DNA from: Symsagittifera roscoffensis
Lineage: Eukaryota > Xenacoelomorpha > Acoela > Convolutidae
NCBI RefSeq assembly: GCF_963678635.1
Contig: NW_026971532.1
Location: 1-29,047 of the forward strand
Reading direction: 5' to 3'
DNA: 29,047 bases
In this document: piece after piece, positions 10,209-20,609 of the stretch
Layout: every line of letters starts with the position of its first letter
How positions within the stretch are numbered: position 1 is the stretch's first letter
The notes under the pieces: generated by a model
Database searches by the model: none
Told to the model about the DNA's origin: nothing
Seen by the model: only the letters and a program-made list of their open reading frames with translations
Position numbers and translations under genes: made by a program

Positions 10209-10272
10209 CATAGGCGACTGGTCTTACAAGGTTGATTATGTGGACCAAAACCGTTTGTCACGGCCTAATTAG
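10209..10272 (+). CDS. candidate terminal coding exon, unrecognised
   Basis: A long pyrimidine tract and acceptor (TTCTGTTCCCCCCACCTCACATTAG) precede an open frame of 20 codons (IGDWSYKVDYVDQNRLSRPN) ending in TAG at 10270-10272. The segment is close to half G+C against an A+T-rich background. It would be entered with one leftover base, which matches the two-base overhang leaving the exon at 7906-8126. It has no membrane helix, so it could only be a C-terminal tail if intervening exons are missing or the gene is truncated. It may belong to another gene or be chance. Confidence 0.3.
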
Positions 10273-11029
10273 TCTGCATGTCAGTTTTCATAACAACTGG
10301 ACAATGTGAACAAAAATTTCAATTATAGAAACTGAAATTTTTGGTGAAGGGATAATTCCAGGTGAAGGGATAAGGAAAAAAAGCCCAATCTGATTTTAAT
10401 TCTAATGTTTTCCTTAGACTAGTGACACAACTACCTGACTTAATGATAAAATAACTGAACCGTGATAAAATTTAGCTTGAAAACACAGATGTTTTAGGAA
10501 GATGTTCAAAGCAGCATGCATTTAAAAGCTTCCACTAAATTATCATCATTAATTAACAAATTAATGCTACCAATAACTGAGAAAACGAACAGTTTCTTGT
10601 TTATATCATTTTTGAGCCAAGAAAAATCGTATGAAGTTTTATCAACATATTTGTGATCTCAAAAGTGTCAGCAGTTTTTCAACTCAAGGAAAGTTTCTCC
10701 CACTTGACCCTTACTTTTATTCATAATTTCATCGTTAGTCCCTAAGAAAAAAAATAGTTGCTTAGATCATCTCCATTATACAAGGTTCACAAAAATTCTA
10801 ATAAATTAAACATCAAACAATATTAGCAGAAAAGTTTGGAGTACGCTGGGTCACTTGCTTTGTTTCCTACTTCATTAACCCAGCAGGGCAAATAGTTGCT
10901 CTATCCAACAGAAAAAATAATCACATCTACAAAAAAATTGGGTAAAAAACTCGAAACAAGAAACAAATGTTTATGGATTTTTCTAGTGATTGATTGCTCT
11001 TGCTCAATTTTACTCAAATGTTTCTACAA
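10273..11029. other. no gene seen
   Basis: Mixed A+T-rich sequence. A local direct repeat AGGTGAAGGGATAA / TGGTGAAGGGATAA lies near 10345-10372. Homology to the far arm of the large palindrome begins to be visible only near 11030. Confidence 0.45.
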
Positions 11030-14000
11030 CTGTAAGCTATCTGAATTTCTTCCAATGACGTCAAGTTAAAATACACATTGAACACTAATCACAGCTTCTC
11101 GTTTTTGTTTTTTTTGCCAATAAGTCATTTAAAACAAAACCTCACTCAAAAAAAGCTTGCTTGTAAAAAAAGATATTATGATTTGAAAATTTTTTTTAAT
11201 CTAGAGCGAGATTCGCCGAAAACATTTTCGCTTGTCTCCTTTGCAAACTTTAAAGTTATTTGTAGTAATCGTATACCCCGTCATTATAACAGAATTGGAC
11301 AATTTTAACCCGCTGTGTTTGCAACGGGTGGGGACAATTTGTTCTCCTGAGTTTACAACGGGTACCGACAATTTTGTCCTTCTGTGTTCACAGCGGGTAG
11401 GGATAATTTAGGCCCTTGTGCTCCTAACAATGGTGGAAATTGTCAAAATATGTTGATTCTCTCGACTTTCCTGGTGATTCAGTCATGAGAAGCATTTTGA
11501 ATTGCCGGAAGATCATGTTTACACTGTCCTTCAGAAAATTAGAGTTTTTCAAAACAAAACGTTTGTAATTATTGTTAGACGGTCCAAGTATAGTCAGTTG
11601 ATACATTAGAAAGCTGTTCTCAATCATGTTTTGTACAAAAAACTGAAAACCGTAAAATTTTTGTTCCTCGGAAAAATTTCAGAGCCCTATGTTCCAGATT
11701 TAAAAGTTTTCCAAACACTATTTTTAGATATTTTTGTGTGTCTGTAGCTACCCTTGAATAACAATCAGGCTGCTTGTAATTATACAATGACTAGATTTGT
11801 GCAGTTATCTGATTTTTCAATAATTCATCTTGATTTCCACAATAAAGCAAAATCAATGATTTTTCGATGCACTATACTCGGAATGGAATCAATTAAGTAT
11901 GATCACTGATAAAAAAAATGAAAAAAAAAATTAAAGCAAAAAAAAGTTGACCTGTTTAAGAAATTTAACTGATTTACGCGGCTCTTTTTTGGACAGGATT
12001 CAACATGATAACATGTTAACTTATAACGAATTTTGAGTTGATTAGCAAAAAAACTTTATTGTCATTGCAAAATTTTGTTCTCGTATGATTGATTTTGATT
12101 ACAGTAAACAAAAAACTAAACAGACAAGCAAAATTATTGAATTAACTCAACTGTTACAACGAAGCAGAAGCACATAATATACTCAAAAATGGTTTGTTTA
12201 AACTCCAAATATAACAGTGATTATTCCGATCTGAACGTTTGTTCTTCTGGGAGCAACTGTTGCTTGCAATTGGCTAGTTTCAGTTGTCAGTCAACTGCTA
12301 CAGGGCTCACTGTTGGAGTGAGATCTACAACAGGAGTAACATGAGTTAAAATTGGTGGCTCCATACCCCAGGCCGACTCGATACTCTCGATGGTTTTCTA
12401 GAGGGATTCAAGTTGATTCTGCGTTAGATGATGATGCTCACAACCCAACTTGAAAACCATCCGTCTCAAGGAGAAGGGTAAGACAAAACCAGCTATTTTA
12501 AAATCATAACTTTACTTATTTCCGCCAAATCGCTAAGAAAACCTCCGAATTCAGAATGTTAAAATTTTCTGATGGGGTTTCAATTTTAATTAGAAAGGAT
12601 TTTAATAACAAAAATTTTGCAAACTCAAATCCAAAAAAAGTCCAATTATTTATTTCAACTTTTGTAATATAATGACAAGTAGATCTCCATGACGAGTTTT
12701 GTAAAAAAACTAATAAGTGGAATCAGTCATACTTCGTTGGATTGATTTTTAAATTTTTCGATTAATAGAACCAAACACTTAAATGAGATGGAAGAGAAAA
12801 TAAATCAAATGAAGTAAATGCCTGATTTCAGTGGCGTTGCTTCTGTGCTAAATATAAAAGAAAAACAACCAAAAAATTTAAATCAAAAAAGTTCAAACAA
12901 GATTTGTTGACTATAATCTTTTGAGGCTACAAAATTTTGTTTATAGACTGTTTTCAAAAAATGTCTTGAACAGGTATTGGCAAGTTTTAAAGGACGGTAT
13001 AGTTGTTGTTCATCTGTATATCTGTTTTCAGTCTGAATATGTTGTTTGTAGACAAGGTTTCAGTCTTCCAATTGAGAATTCGGAATGGGTAGAGATAAAA
13101 GGTACAAACAATCTGAAAAATGCCAAAGTTAGGTTAGTAAAAGTTAAATCTGACTCAAATTGATCTGGTTTTGGCTAATTGCTGAGAAAACTACGGAAAG
13201 TGGTGTCGCTTTTTATGCTTTATCACAGACTGGTACGCGAATGGTTTGAAATCGATTGATTTTATAGTAAAGTTTACGTACTGAAAAACATGAGTGTGTA
13301 TATACGTTTCTCTAAATGTTTCCACACGTGTATGTACGTACAGAAATGCAAAACTAGCTAAAAGTTTATTTATCGCTCACTTTCAACATAGCCTCGATTC
13401 CAGACTCCTTAGGAAAGTCTACAAATATTCACTAGGTACTGAGGTTGTAGTATGTTCAAACCAGACACTACAAGCTAATTTAATTATTTGTGTAACTGCT
13501 TAAGGCAAGTTGGTTTTCTAAAAACTTTCCTGATCTGTTTGATTTGAAGTATTCGTGTTAACTAAAACTTGTGGTTTTTTAAATCTTTGAAAAACAATTT
13601 ACAAGATGCATTTTTAGTTGGAATTACAAATTGAAGTCAAAATCAGCACAATGTCTGCTCATTACCTTTCTTAATTAATTTGGATTGCTTCACCAATTGC
13701 TAATCATAAGCAGATCTTTGTCACTTTTAAATTGATTTCAGACATGTAACTACCACTGGTAAAAACTCAACTCAACTCGACTTAATTTTCTTCTTATTTG
13801 GACGTATATCTTTGCCTACGAAGACGTAAAATGTGTGTGATAAATAATTACACAATTTCGCTCATTTATGCGTTAACTTCACCATCTCAAACAGGCATTT
13901 CAATTTAAGAAATTAAAAAACAAACCAAACTTATTCTGATTTTAATTCAGAGTGTTTGAAAATATTGAGCAGATATTTCGTATGTAGTGTGTATAAACGT

Positions 14001-14330
14001 GCGTTAGTCTATTTGTGTGAATTGCGGTTAAGTAAGTCTCTCTGTGTATGTTCGAATTTAATTTTTGATTTGGGATTCATGCATATTTGTATTTATCTAT
14101 GTTTGCATAAACCAAAATTTCAAACTGCCTAAATCAAACGCTGATTTGTCTGAATGATTCTAGATTAGGGTGTACTCTTTAAATGGACAGAAACCTCTAC
14201 CAAATCATAAATCAATGTGTGTATCTGTGTTTTCCTATTATTAACTGATTTTAATGTGATTTTACTTATGATAATCATTTTTTATTATTACTTTATGGTT
14301 TTGTGTCATGTTTGATAATTAAATTGTGTA
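11030..14330 (+). repeat. left arm of a giant imperfect palindrome (copy A)
   Basis: Read on the opposite strand, this arm matches 15270-17735 and then, beyond an insertion, 20610-21120, in order. Exact landmarks are AACTCCAAATATAACAG (12201-12217) with its complement at 16944-16960, TTCTGTGCTAAATATA (12841-12856) with 16397-16412, and GTAGTGTGTATAAACGTG (13984-14001) with 15585-15602. Between landmarks I judge identity at roughly two thirds by eye, with many indels. The outermost part (11030-11260) is the weakest. The short ORFs inside (11078, 11424 minus, 12921, 13294) have no counterpart reading frame in the other arm and are not called as genes. Confidence 0.8.
11262..11484 (+). repeat. 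dispersed repeat with about three 35-bp tandem units (copy 1)
   Basis: Begins near TACCCCGTCATTATAACAG and ends with CTCGACTTTCCTGGTGATTC. The middle holds units of 34-36 bp, each containing an ACGGGT or GCGGGT core followed by GACAATTT. The whole block recurs in inverse orientation at 20645-20880, including both unique flanks, so it is part of the palindrome arms and not only a minisatellite. Confidence 0.75.
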
Positions 14331-15269
14331 CATATTTTTTTGTAAACCAACATGTAGTTTTGTCCTTTTACATGTTCCTTGTTTTGTTAACAAGCAAGGT
14401 GAGACCCTAATTGAAATCGGAATTAACTTGATGTAAACTTGTCTGGTTTTGGTACTGGTTTTTGTAAAAATTTAAAGATTATTTCAGCAGATTGTATGTA
14501 CCAAATAAATTTGAAATATGTGTGTTTGTGTTTTCAAACCCATCAAGTATTGCCCAATGAAAAGCGGAAGTAGAAAGCAAAACTCTTGGACAGAATAACT
14601 GTACCTTTTAATGACAATCTTGCAATACGTTTGTTTGATTGCGGTTGTCATCGAAAGCTTGGTTAAAGGTTCACTCATAGACGAAGTCCACACCCTGTAA
14701 AGATAAATTTTAATTGCAGAATTGTCAATAATGCTAGATTCTGAATTTTGGCAAAACTCTTTCTTTTTTGTTGATGTTTGATAATTCAAATGAGTAATTT
14801 TTTTTGCCAGAAAAGCACACGCAAGCCCGCGAATGTTGTTTAGTTGCAATCATTGATTGTGAAGTTTGTTTTGAATCTCATCCAGCCTGCAAGCAGTAAC
14901 CCGGGAAAGAACAATTCATAAATAGTACTAAAAATTTTGGAGACATGACCGGTCAAACTAATGCGCAATTAACAACTCGGCGTTGCTCCTCTCTACGATC
15001 TTTGCAAACACCTCCCTCTGGAGTAGTCACTGTTTTACAGTTTTCCACCAAACATCAATAAAGCAAAACTTCTGGAACATTGAAATTGAAAAATAAATGA
15101 ACGTTGATTTATCTATCAATCTTGTAGATTCTTTTTCGGTTCACCAGTTCCTCTATAAACTTTTCTGGTCTAATACTGCTATCACTTTAAGCCGAAAAGC
15201 AGCTTGTTTTATTGTGAAGTGATTGTTAAGTCAAACCGACTATAACAGCGGTAGACCTTCCCGAGTAGC
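14331..15269. other. spacer of palindrome copy A
   Basis: The unpaired centre of the palindrome, about 0.94 kb. On the minus strand a 121-codon ORF (14484-14849) covers a candidate exon at 14605-14694. Otherwise no coding signal is clear. Composition is slightly less A+T-rich than the arms. The centre is conserved in copy B (25470-26500), apart from a 111-bp length difference. Confidence 0.6.
14605..14694 (-). CDS. candidate 90-nt exon in the palindrome centre (copy A)
   Basis: On the minus strand an acceptor-like TTTATCTTTACAG precedes a stretch open for 30 codons, containing MSEPLTKLSMTTAIKQTYCK and ending IVIKR. A donor-like AAAG|GTACAG follows. The stretch is preserved in copy B (25847-25936) with two differences in about 100 bases, and both splice-like ends are intact. 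Preservation is no greater than for the surrounding duplicate, so it is not proof of selection. No family is recognised. Confidence 0.3.
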
Positions 15270-17735
15270 AGAGCGAAAACGATAAAAAACATTTAAAATT
15301 GATAATATATGATTATCACAAAAACAATCAACATTTTAAGCTTTTATAAATACGAAAACACAGATACAGACACTGATTAATGATTTGATAGTTTCTTCTT
15401 TATTTTTAGAAAATACTAATGAAGAATCTTCTAAACAAACCAGTAATTGAATTAGATTAAAATTGAAATTTTTTGCTATTACAAACCTAAATAATACATA
15501 TGAGCCTACGCCCGAGTTTGAACGTAGAAAACATATATAATTAGAGACACGGATATAACCGCAAAACACACAAAAAAACTAAGACACGTTTATACACACT
15601 ACACATAAAGCACCAGCTGTATGTTTCCGAACATTCTGGAAAAAATAGAGTTAGTTTTTTTTTATACTAATTTTCCTGAATAGAAATGCTTGTATGAGAT
15701 TGTAAGTTTAACACGTAAAAACAAATTGAGCAAAGTTTCCATATACACTTCTTACGATTTCATACGCAAAAATATATGTTTAAACGTAGATTCTGGTACA
15801 TTCTTAGTATCTCGTGAAATGTTGCAAACGTTAGGAACAAAAATAAGTCTTGTTGAGTTGATTTTTTTTAGTTGTACTTATATGTCTGAGGTCATCTTGG
15901 AAATGCAATGTTTTCTCATACAAAAAAACATAAACACATCGCCTACCTAGACACAATCTTGTATACGTATACAAAAAGTGACGTTGGTCTGTACATAATT
16001 TAAAACTGATGAAACTATCCAGTTTAATACAGAAAAGTAAGGAGCAGTTATTCGGTTGATTTTAACATCAAATAATTTTTCCAACTGAAATTACATTTCG
16101 TAAATTGGTTTTAAAGATTTTAAACTAACATACACTTTTTAGTCAAAATGAACACTTCAAATCCAGCAGACCGCAAAAATTGCAACAAGTCTAGAAAGTT
16201 TTTGGCGTCAATTTTTACGATTCTGGAGCCAAAACTATGTTGACTCTGAATTATAAGTAGTTTTTTCCTGATGAATGTGCATACACATGATTTTTTGGAT
16301 ACTGTCTATGCAAAAAAAATGTTGTACCAGCAAAGGACTATACTGAACAAGACTTACTTGAACTATTTTGCTTTAAGTTTTTGGAATGTTTTCTTCTATA
16401 TTTAGCACAGAAACAATGCGACTGTCAGCACCTATTTACTATATTTGATTTATGTTCTCACCACTTTTAATTGAACGTTTGATCTCCGTTACATGAAAAA
16501 AACCTGTTCGTGCGTGACAAAACTGAAAAAAATGACGAATTGATCACTGTAATAGCAAAATTGTTCCAACTAAAGTCCTAAATCATTCAAACTCTGGTTT
16601 CAAAGCCCATCAGATTATTTCAATTTTTTGCAGTTGGAGGTATTATTATCAATTCGGCGGAAACAAGTAATATTATGATTTTCAAAATGTGGTTTTATCT
16701 CACCCCTCTCCTTTTCAAGTAGGATTGTGAGTAAAATCCTCTATCGGAGAAACAACTAGAATCTCTCCAGGAAATCGGGAGCCTTGAATCAACTTGGGTT
16801 TTCGAGCCACCAATTTTAATTCATGGTACTCCTGTTGTATATCTCACTCCAACAGTCAGCCCATATTGCAGTTGGCACACGCTTGAAACTAGCCAATTGC
16901 AAGTAACAGTTGCTCCCAAACAAAGCTCAGAACGGATCAATCTCTGTTATATTTGGAGTTTATCTAAACCGATTTTGAGTCTGTTGTGAGCTGCTTTGTT
17001 ATAACAGTTGAGTTGTCTGTAAACTTTTCGCTTGACTGTTTCATTTTTATTCTATTTTAATCAAAATCAATCAATCGAGAACAAAACTTTTTTGGTGAGA
17101 ACAACCCTTTTTCTACTGTTCGACGAAAAAGACGTTGTAAGCTAATGTGTTCTATGTAGCCTAATGTTAATAAAAAAACCGCACTATATAAATAAATTGT
17201 ACGAAAAAAACACTTAGAACCTTTTTCTAATGTAAAATATTTCTTTAAAGATAAAGTTTTCATAGTTAAATGGTGTAAAAAATATTGCATCAAAAACCAA
17301 TGAGCTTGCATTATCGTGGAAGAGGATATTCCTTTAATTTTCAGCTTTTGTCTTTAAAAAAAGTTTCGAATGTCAAAAGATTTTAAAGGTTAAAATGATT
17401 TACTGAACTTTCAAATAATTGTACAAATCTGGTCATTATATACTTACCTGCAACCTCATTCTTATTGAAATGTACTTCAAACTACAGACAAAGAATAAAA
17501 ATGAGCTAAAATTAGTGTTTAAAAAAACTGTCAGGTTTTGATAAGAGCTTTCAGAAATTTATCTTGCATATAAAAAATTTACGGTCTTGAATTTTTCGTA
17601 CAAGTTAGTTGAAAACGAATCAATTTACTATAATTGGAACGTCCAGCAAAAAATTGCAAATGTTTTGTTATGAAAAAACAGTTTATTAAGTCGAAATACA
17701 CATCACGATTTTTTTCTCAATTTCACATTTTGCAT
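15270..17735 (-). repeat. right arm of the giant palindrome (copy A), inner segment
   Basis: The reverse complement of this arm follows the left arm from about 14330 back to 11490. The match is traceable to the TTTCACATTTTGCAT region at about 17720-17735, where it stops abruptly at the insertion. The ORFs at 15336-15569 (minus), 15690-15950 and 17057-17311 (minus) differ between arms, and I do not call them genes. Confidence 0.8.
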
Positions 17736-17745
17736 AAAAAATACT

Positions 17746-18114
17746 AACCTCCACGGCATTCTCCGTAACTACGATCCCATTACCCAAATGTATGTCTTCT
17801 GTCCCACCACGAAGACCTTCCAAGATAAAGAATCAAGACTTTTCATCAACCGGCATGAATTTATACAACCTATTGAAATCCCCATATTAGAGTTTATTCA
17901 AAATACTAAATATAATCACAAGCTTTACAACCTAATCCAAAACACACCTCATGAGTTCGCAGTAGGCACCGAAAATCTAAACACCATCAACGCACTTCAA
18001 TTGCTTTTGCCACTGCTACAAACTAAAAATGTCATTCGCATACTAGCTAAATTATTAACAACATCCGAATTAATTCAAGAAATCTTCCTCCATGGCTTTT
18101 TTCCCGACGACTAA
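17746..18114 (+). CDS. ORF with coding character, unrecognised
   Basis: Open in the plus frame through 17746-18114, giving about 122 codons before TAA. The first ATG is at 17788 (108 codons). The frame remains open upstream through NLHGILRNYDPITQ, so the true start or an upstream acceptor could be earlier. Codon use is mixed (ACC, ATC, CTA, GGC), and the product looks like folded protein: an FCPTTKTFQDKESRLFINR segment followed by Leu/Ile-rich helical sequence (LQLLLPLLQTKN, IRILAKLL). There is no Cys-His box or protease motif. The stop is followed one base later by a consensus donor, GTAAGT. It lies at the left end of the insertion and is probably an element protein. The minus strand of the same stretch has stops in every frame. 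Confidence 0.5.
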   Translation, partial: NLHGILRNYDPITQMYVFCPTTKTFQDKESRLFINRHEFIQPIEIPILEFIQNTKYNHKLYNLIQNTPHEFAVGTENLNTINALQLLLPLLQTKNVIRILAKLLTTSELIQEIFLHGFFPDD

Positions 18115-18115
18115 G

Positions 18116-18198
18116 GTAAGTATAATTACAATATGTTCAATTAATAAGTTCAAATTGTACTAACCATTTTTTATAAATGTTTACACTTTTCTTTTTAG
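18116..18198 (+). other. probable 83-bp intron just after the stop codon
   Basis: The donor is AAG|GTAAGT at 18116. A perfect TACTAAC branch sequence lies at 18158-18164, and the tract and acceptor are TTTTCTTTTTAG|TATT at 18198. An intron directly after a stop suggests either a 3'-UTR intron or alternative splicing that avoids the stop. Curiously, the minus strand offers its own acceptor and donor around 18165-18216. Confidence 0.5.
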
Positions 18199-19350
18199 TA
18201 TTCCCACCACCATCATCTACAAAAACAGAAAAATAAAAATAAAATTCAAACTTGTTAAATTATAATACAAAACTAGTAATCTCTTTTGCTAAAACTTATT
18301 TGCTAAAACTACCTTATCTTACTAAACTTTTCGCAATAAGTAATGTAGTAAAATTAATAGCCAATGGAGTAAATTAATCGATAAATTATTTCCCCAAGAA
18401 GCAGTAAAATTAAATACAATGAAAACTTTTAATTTAAAATTTCTCCCAAATGCAGTAAATTTCAAATTCTCAAGCAATAAATTCATAAAATGAGAAAGCA
18501 GTACTAACCTTTTCTATGTTTCAACTCATTCGCACAAGAATTCTATTCACACTCGCACAGATCGCCCACGAAGAATTGTTTAAAATAATGATTTTATGTT
18601 TCGAGTTTTCAATAACAACAACTCCAACTAACGATAACAATTTTCCAACTTTTCTTTAACCCGGTTGGGATGGAGTTATACACTAAATCAAACTAACTAA
18701 CACAGCTTTACTAAACACCACAAATCATAAAATAACATCATGACTAACAAAAGAAAACCAACGGTACCCAAACCGGATTAAACTACTTTAAAACTGGATA
18801 ATTTATTCTTTTGAAGACTATTACAAAGTCTAAGAAAGAAATAATAAAACACAAAAAAGTCGGAAGACAAATCCAAACCAAAAACAATTTGATTTTTGAA
18901 AAAAGGACACAACCAAAAGTAACATAAGAAAGACCAGAAAAAACGAACATAAAAGGTTATCACGAAACAGGACCCCTTAAAGAAACAGCACGAAAACATA
19001 CTCCCACTCCTGGCCTAACCCACCAGAGAGGACGTCCTGAGCATGATTATAGCCGGCCTAACCCACCGCTCTACACCCACGCTTTGTGACCACACTCCTA
19101 TTTTTAATAAGAGGTACTCAAGGGTGAGTAACTCTTCAAAAAAACTGAACTAAAACAAAAAACTTTTGTGAAAACGACTAACTAAGATCATAACTAAAAA
19201 CCAGATTAACAAAAAATTATAAAATACAAATCATAATATACAGTATATAGATCATCCACAACAACCAAGACGAAGATCCAAAAGACTAGACGATCCCATC
19301 ACAATTTAAACAAAATAATGGCTAAAACACAACCGACATGCCGCCCATAA
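18199..19350. other. non-coding interior of the insertion
   Basis: A+T-rich, with repeated GCAGTAAAATTAAA-like strings at 18340-18480 and a doubled GGCCTAACCCACC (about 19011 and 19054) in a short less A+T-rich island. The minus ORF at 18778-18999 is Phe/Cys low-complexity and is rejected. Confidence 0.45.
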
Positions 19351-19862
19351 TCACGACTCAAAGGATTTGAAGTACGACTTGACTTCGCAGAAAAGGACTT
19401 CATTGAACCTGACCAATGACCACCTCGATGTTCAAGTATACGTACAGATCCGAGTTACAAGGTATCCCTTCCAAACACGAGCTTCACGCCATTCCCAAAC
19501 GAGGCTGAACACAAAACAGTTCTCCATAAATACAAACAAAACTGACATAGCAAAGCATTTTGGATTTTGGAATCTAAACAATTTCATTGGGGATCGCATT
19601 CGTTGTCGAATGACAAGAAGATAACTTCCTGTCCATCAATCCAGCATTCTGGAACGTTTCTCTTGAAGAAAAATTATGTCGACGATTCTATTTTCCTGGA
19701 CCTTTCTTCTCCAAGGAACAAGAATAAGAAAATGATGCTCGCCAAATACCAACGTTCATCATCCATCCTTCAATTGCAGAATAAAGAGATAAAACTCAAA
19801 AACTCTGTAAACGCCGGATGGATGGAACCTGATCTAAACTACATTTTATTATTTATAAGTTA
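19351..19862 (+). pseudogene. decayed coding stretch, unrecognised
   Basis: One plus frame from 19351 to the TAG at 19860-19862 is interrupted only by two TGA codons. It reads protein-like sequence, including FEVRLDFAEKDFIEP early and NAGWMEPDLNYILLFIS at the end. The final 98 codons (from 19567) are uninterrupted. An overlapping frame (19367-19624) is a shadow. Higher G+C and few stops suggest former coding, perhaps the 3' end of the element's polyprotein. No catalytic motif was found. Confidence 0.4.
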
Positions 19863-19936
19863 GATATTTTACCACTGTAAAATTTTTGATATTAACCAAT
19901 CACAATCCATCTAACTAACAACCCACTTATTTGTAA

Positions 19937-19964
19937 GTGCTGAAATTACTTGTAATTTCAGCAC
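19937..19964. repeat. perfect 28-bp palindrome with a 2-nt loop
   Basis: GTGCTGAAATTAC and GTAATTTCAGCAC are exact complements separated by TT. It lies 75 bp after the decayed ORF. It could be an element end, a protein-binding site or a transcript 3'-end signal. Confidence 0.85.
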
Positions 19965-20204
19965 CAGAGAGATTTGAATTTAACTTAGAAATTAGTTGCC
20001 TCTCCTCGAGATATTCAGCAGCCGCAATAAAACCAGTATACTCTAGATCTATTGAGCCTAGCAGAGACTAGTTAAACAACCTGAGACTAGTAGATATAAG
20101 AGTAAGATTAGGATCGGTATTAGACTAAGAAGTTACATGAATCTATCCGGCCGAAAATAAGATAGCGTGACGAGCAGACGGTGTACCCTATCCGAAATTA
20201 CTCC

Positions 20205-20233
20205 ATGAGTTATACGACCAGCATATAACTCAT
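20205..20233. repeat. perfect 10-bp inverted repeat
   Basis: ATGAGTTATA at 20205-20214 pairs with TATAACTCAT at 20224-20233 around a 9-nt loop. Nearby is a doubled GAGACTAGT (20066 and 20083). These sit in a gene-free 0.75-kb stretch (19863-20610) at the right end of the insertion. Confidence 0.7.
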
Positions 20234-20609
20234 TACTTTTTCTCTGGCCGACGAGACTTTAACTCATTTTTTATAAAAAAACTATAAGATTAGCAAAACT
20301 TTTTTTCTTGGTTTTTTTTCCAATTTCAGTTTTTATCCCTTTGAGATTTAGAACTCTATAATTCACCAATGTATTGGCAACCGGTTTGAGTTAAAGTCGG
20401 CAGTATCAGTTAAAATTGGCCGCCGCACTTTGTGAATCTTTCTATAAGTTCTTCTATATAGTGAAGGAAACGTTTTGCTACTACCAACTTTTAAGCTACG
20501 CTGCTAAAACTGCCGGCGCTACATGTGAAGAAAGTAATTTGATTTCAATTTCTTTCCACGAATATTTTTTGGTCGATCGATCATACGACTGAAAATGATC
20601 ACCAGTTCA

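Larger units (their letters stand above)
12449..17690 (+). repeat. duplicated block, copy A
   Basis: This interval recurs in the same orientation at 24918-29047, where the window ends. Where I compared line by line (for example 16561-16740 with 27927-28106), the copies differ at a few bases per hundred. Copy B lacks 12816-14152 of copy A. Copy A carries about 23 extra bases near 15000-15022. Confidence 0.95.

Noticed and set aside
12921-13163. 80-codon ORF in the left palindrome arm
   Set aside because: The matching part of the right arm does not keep this frame, and the region is deleted in copy B.
15690-15950. ORF shared by both duplicates (also 26907-27155)
   Set aside because: The frame is interrupted differently by the copy-B insertion, and the similarity reflects recent duplication rather than selection.
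16840-16960. minus-strand frame reading GLTVGVRYTTGV in all palindrome copies
   Set aside because: The left arm keeps only the last dozen codons of the frame, no start or splice site is visible, and it can be explained by arm homology alone.
12060-17090. LTR retrotransposon with the arms as LTRs
   Set aside because: The arms are inverted, not direct, repeats.
18778-18999. 73-codon minus ORF rich in Phe, Cys and Leu
   Set aside because: Its composition is that of an A-rich strand read backwards, with no signals at either end.
19351-19862. UGA read as an amino acid, because the two interruptions in this frame are both TGA
   Set aside because: Two stops are too few to argue code change, and other open frames in the window end in TAA or TAG without TGA enrichment.
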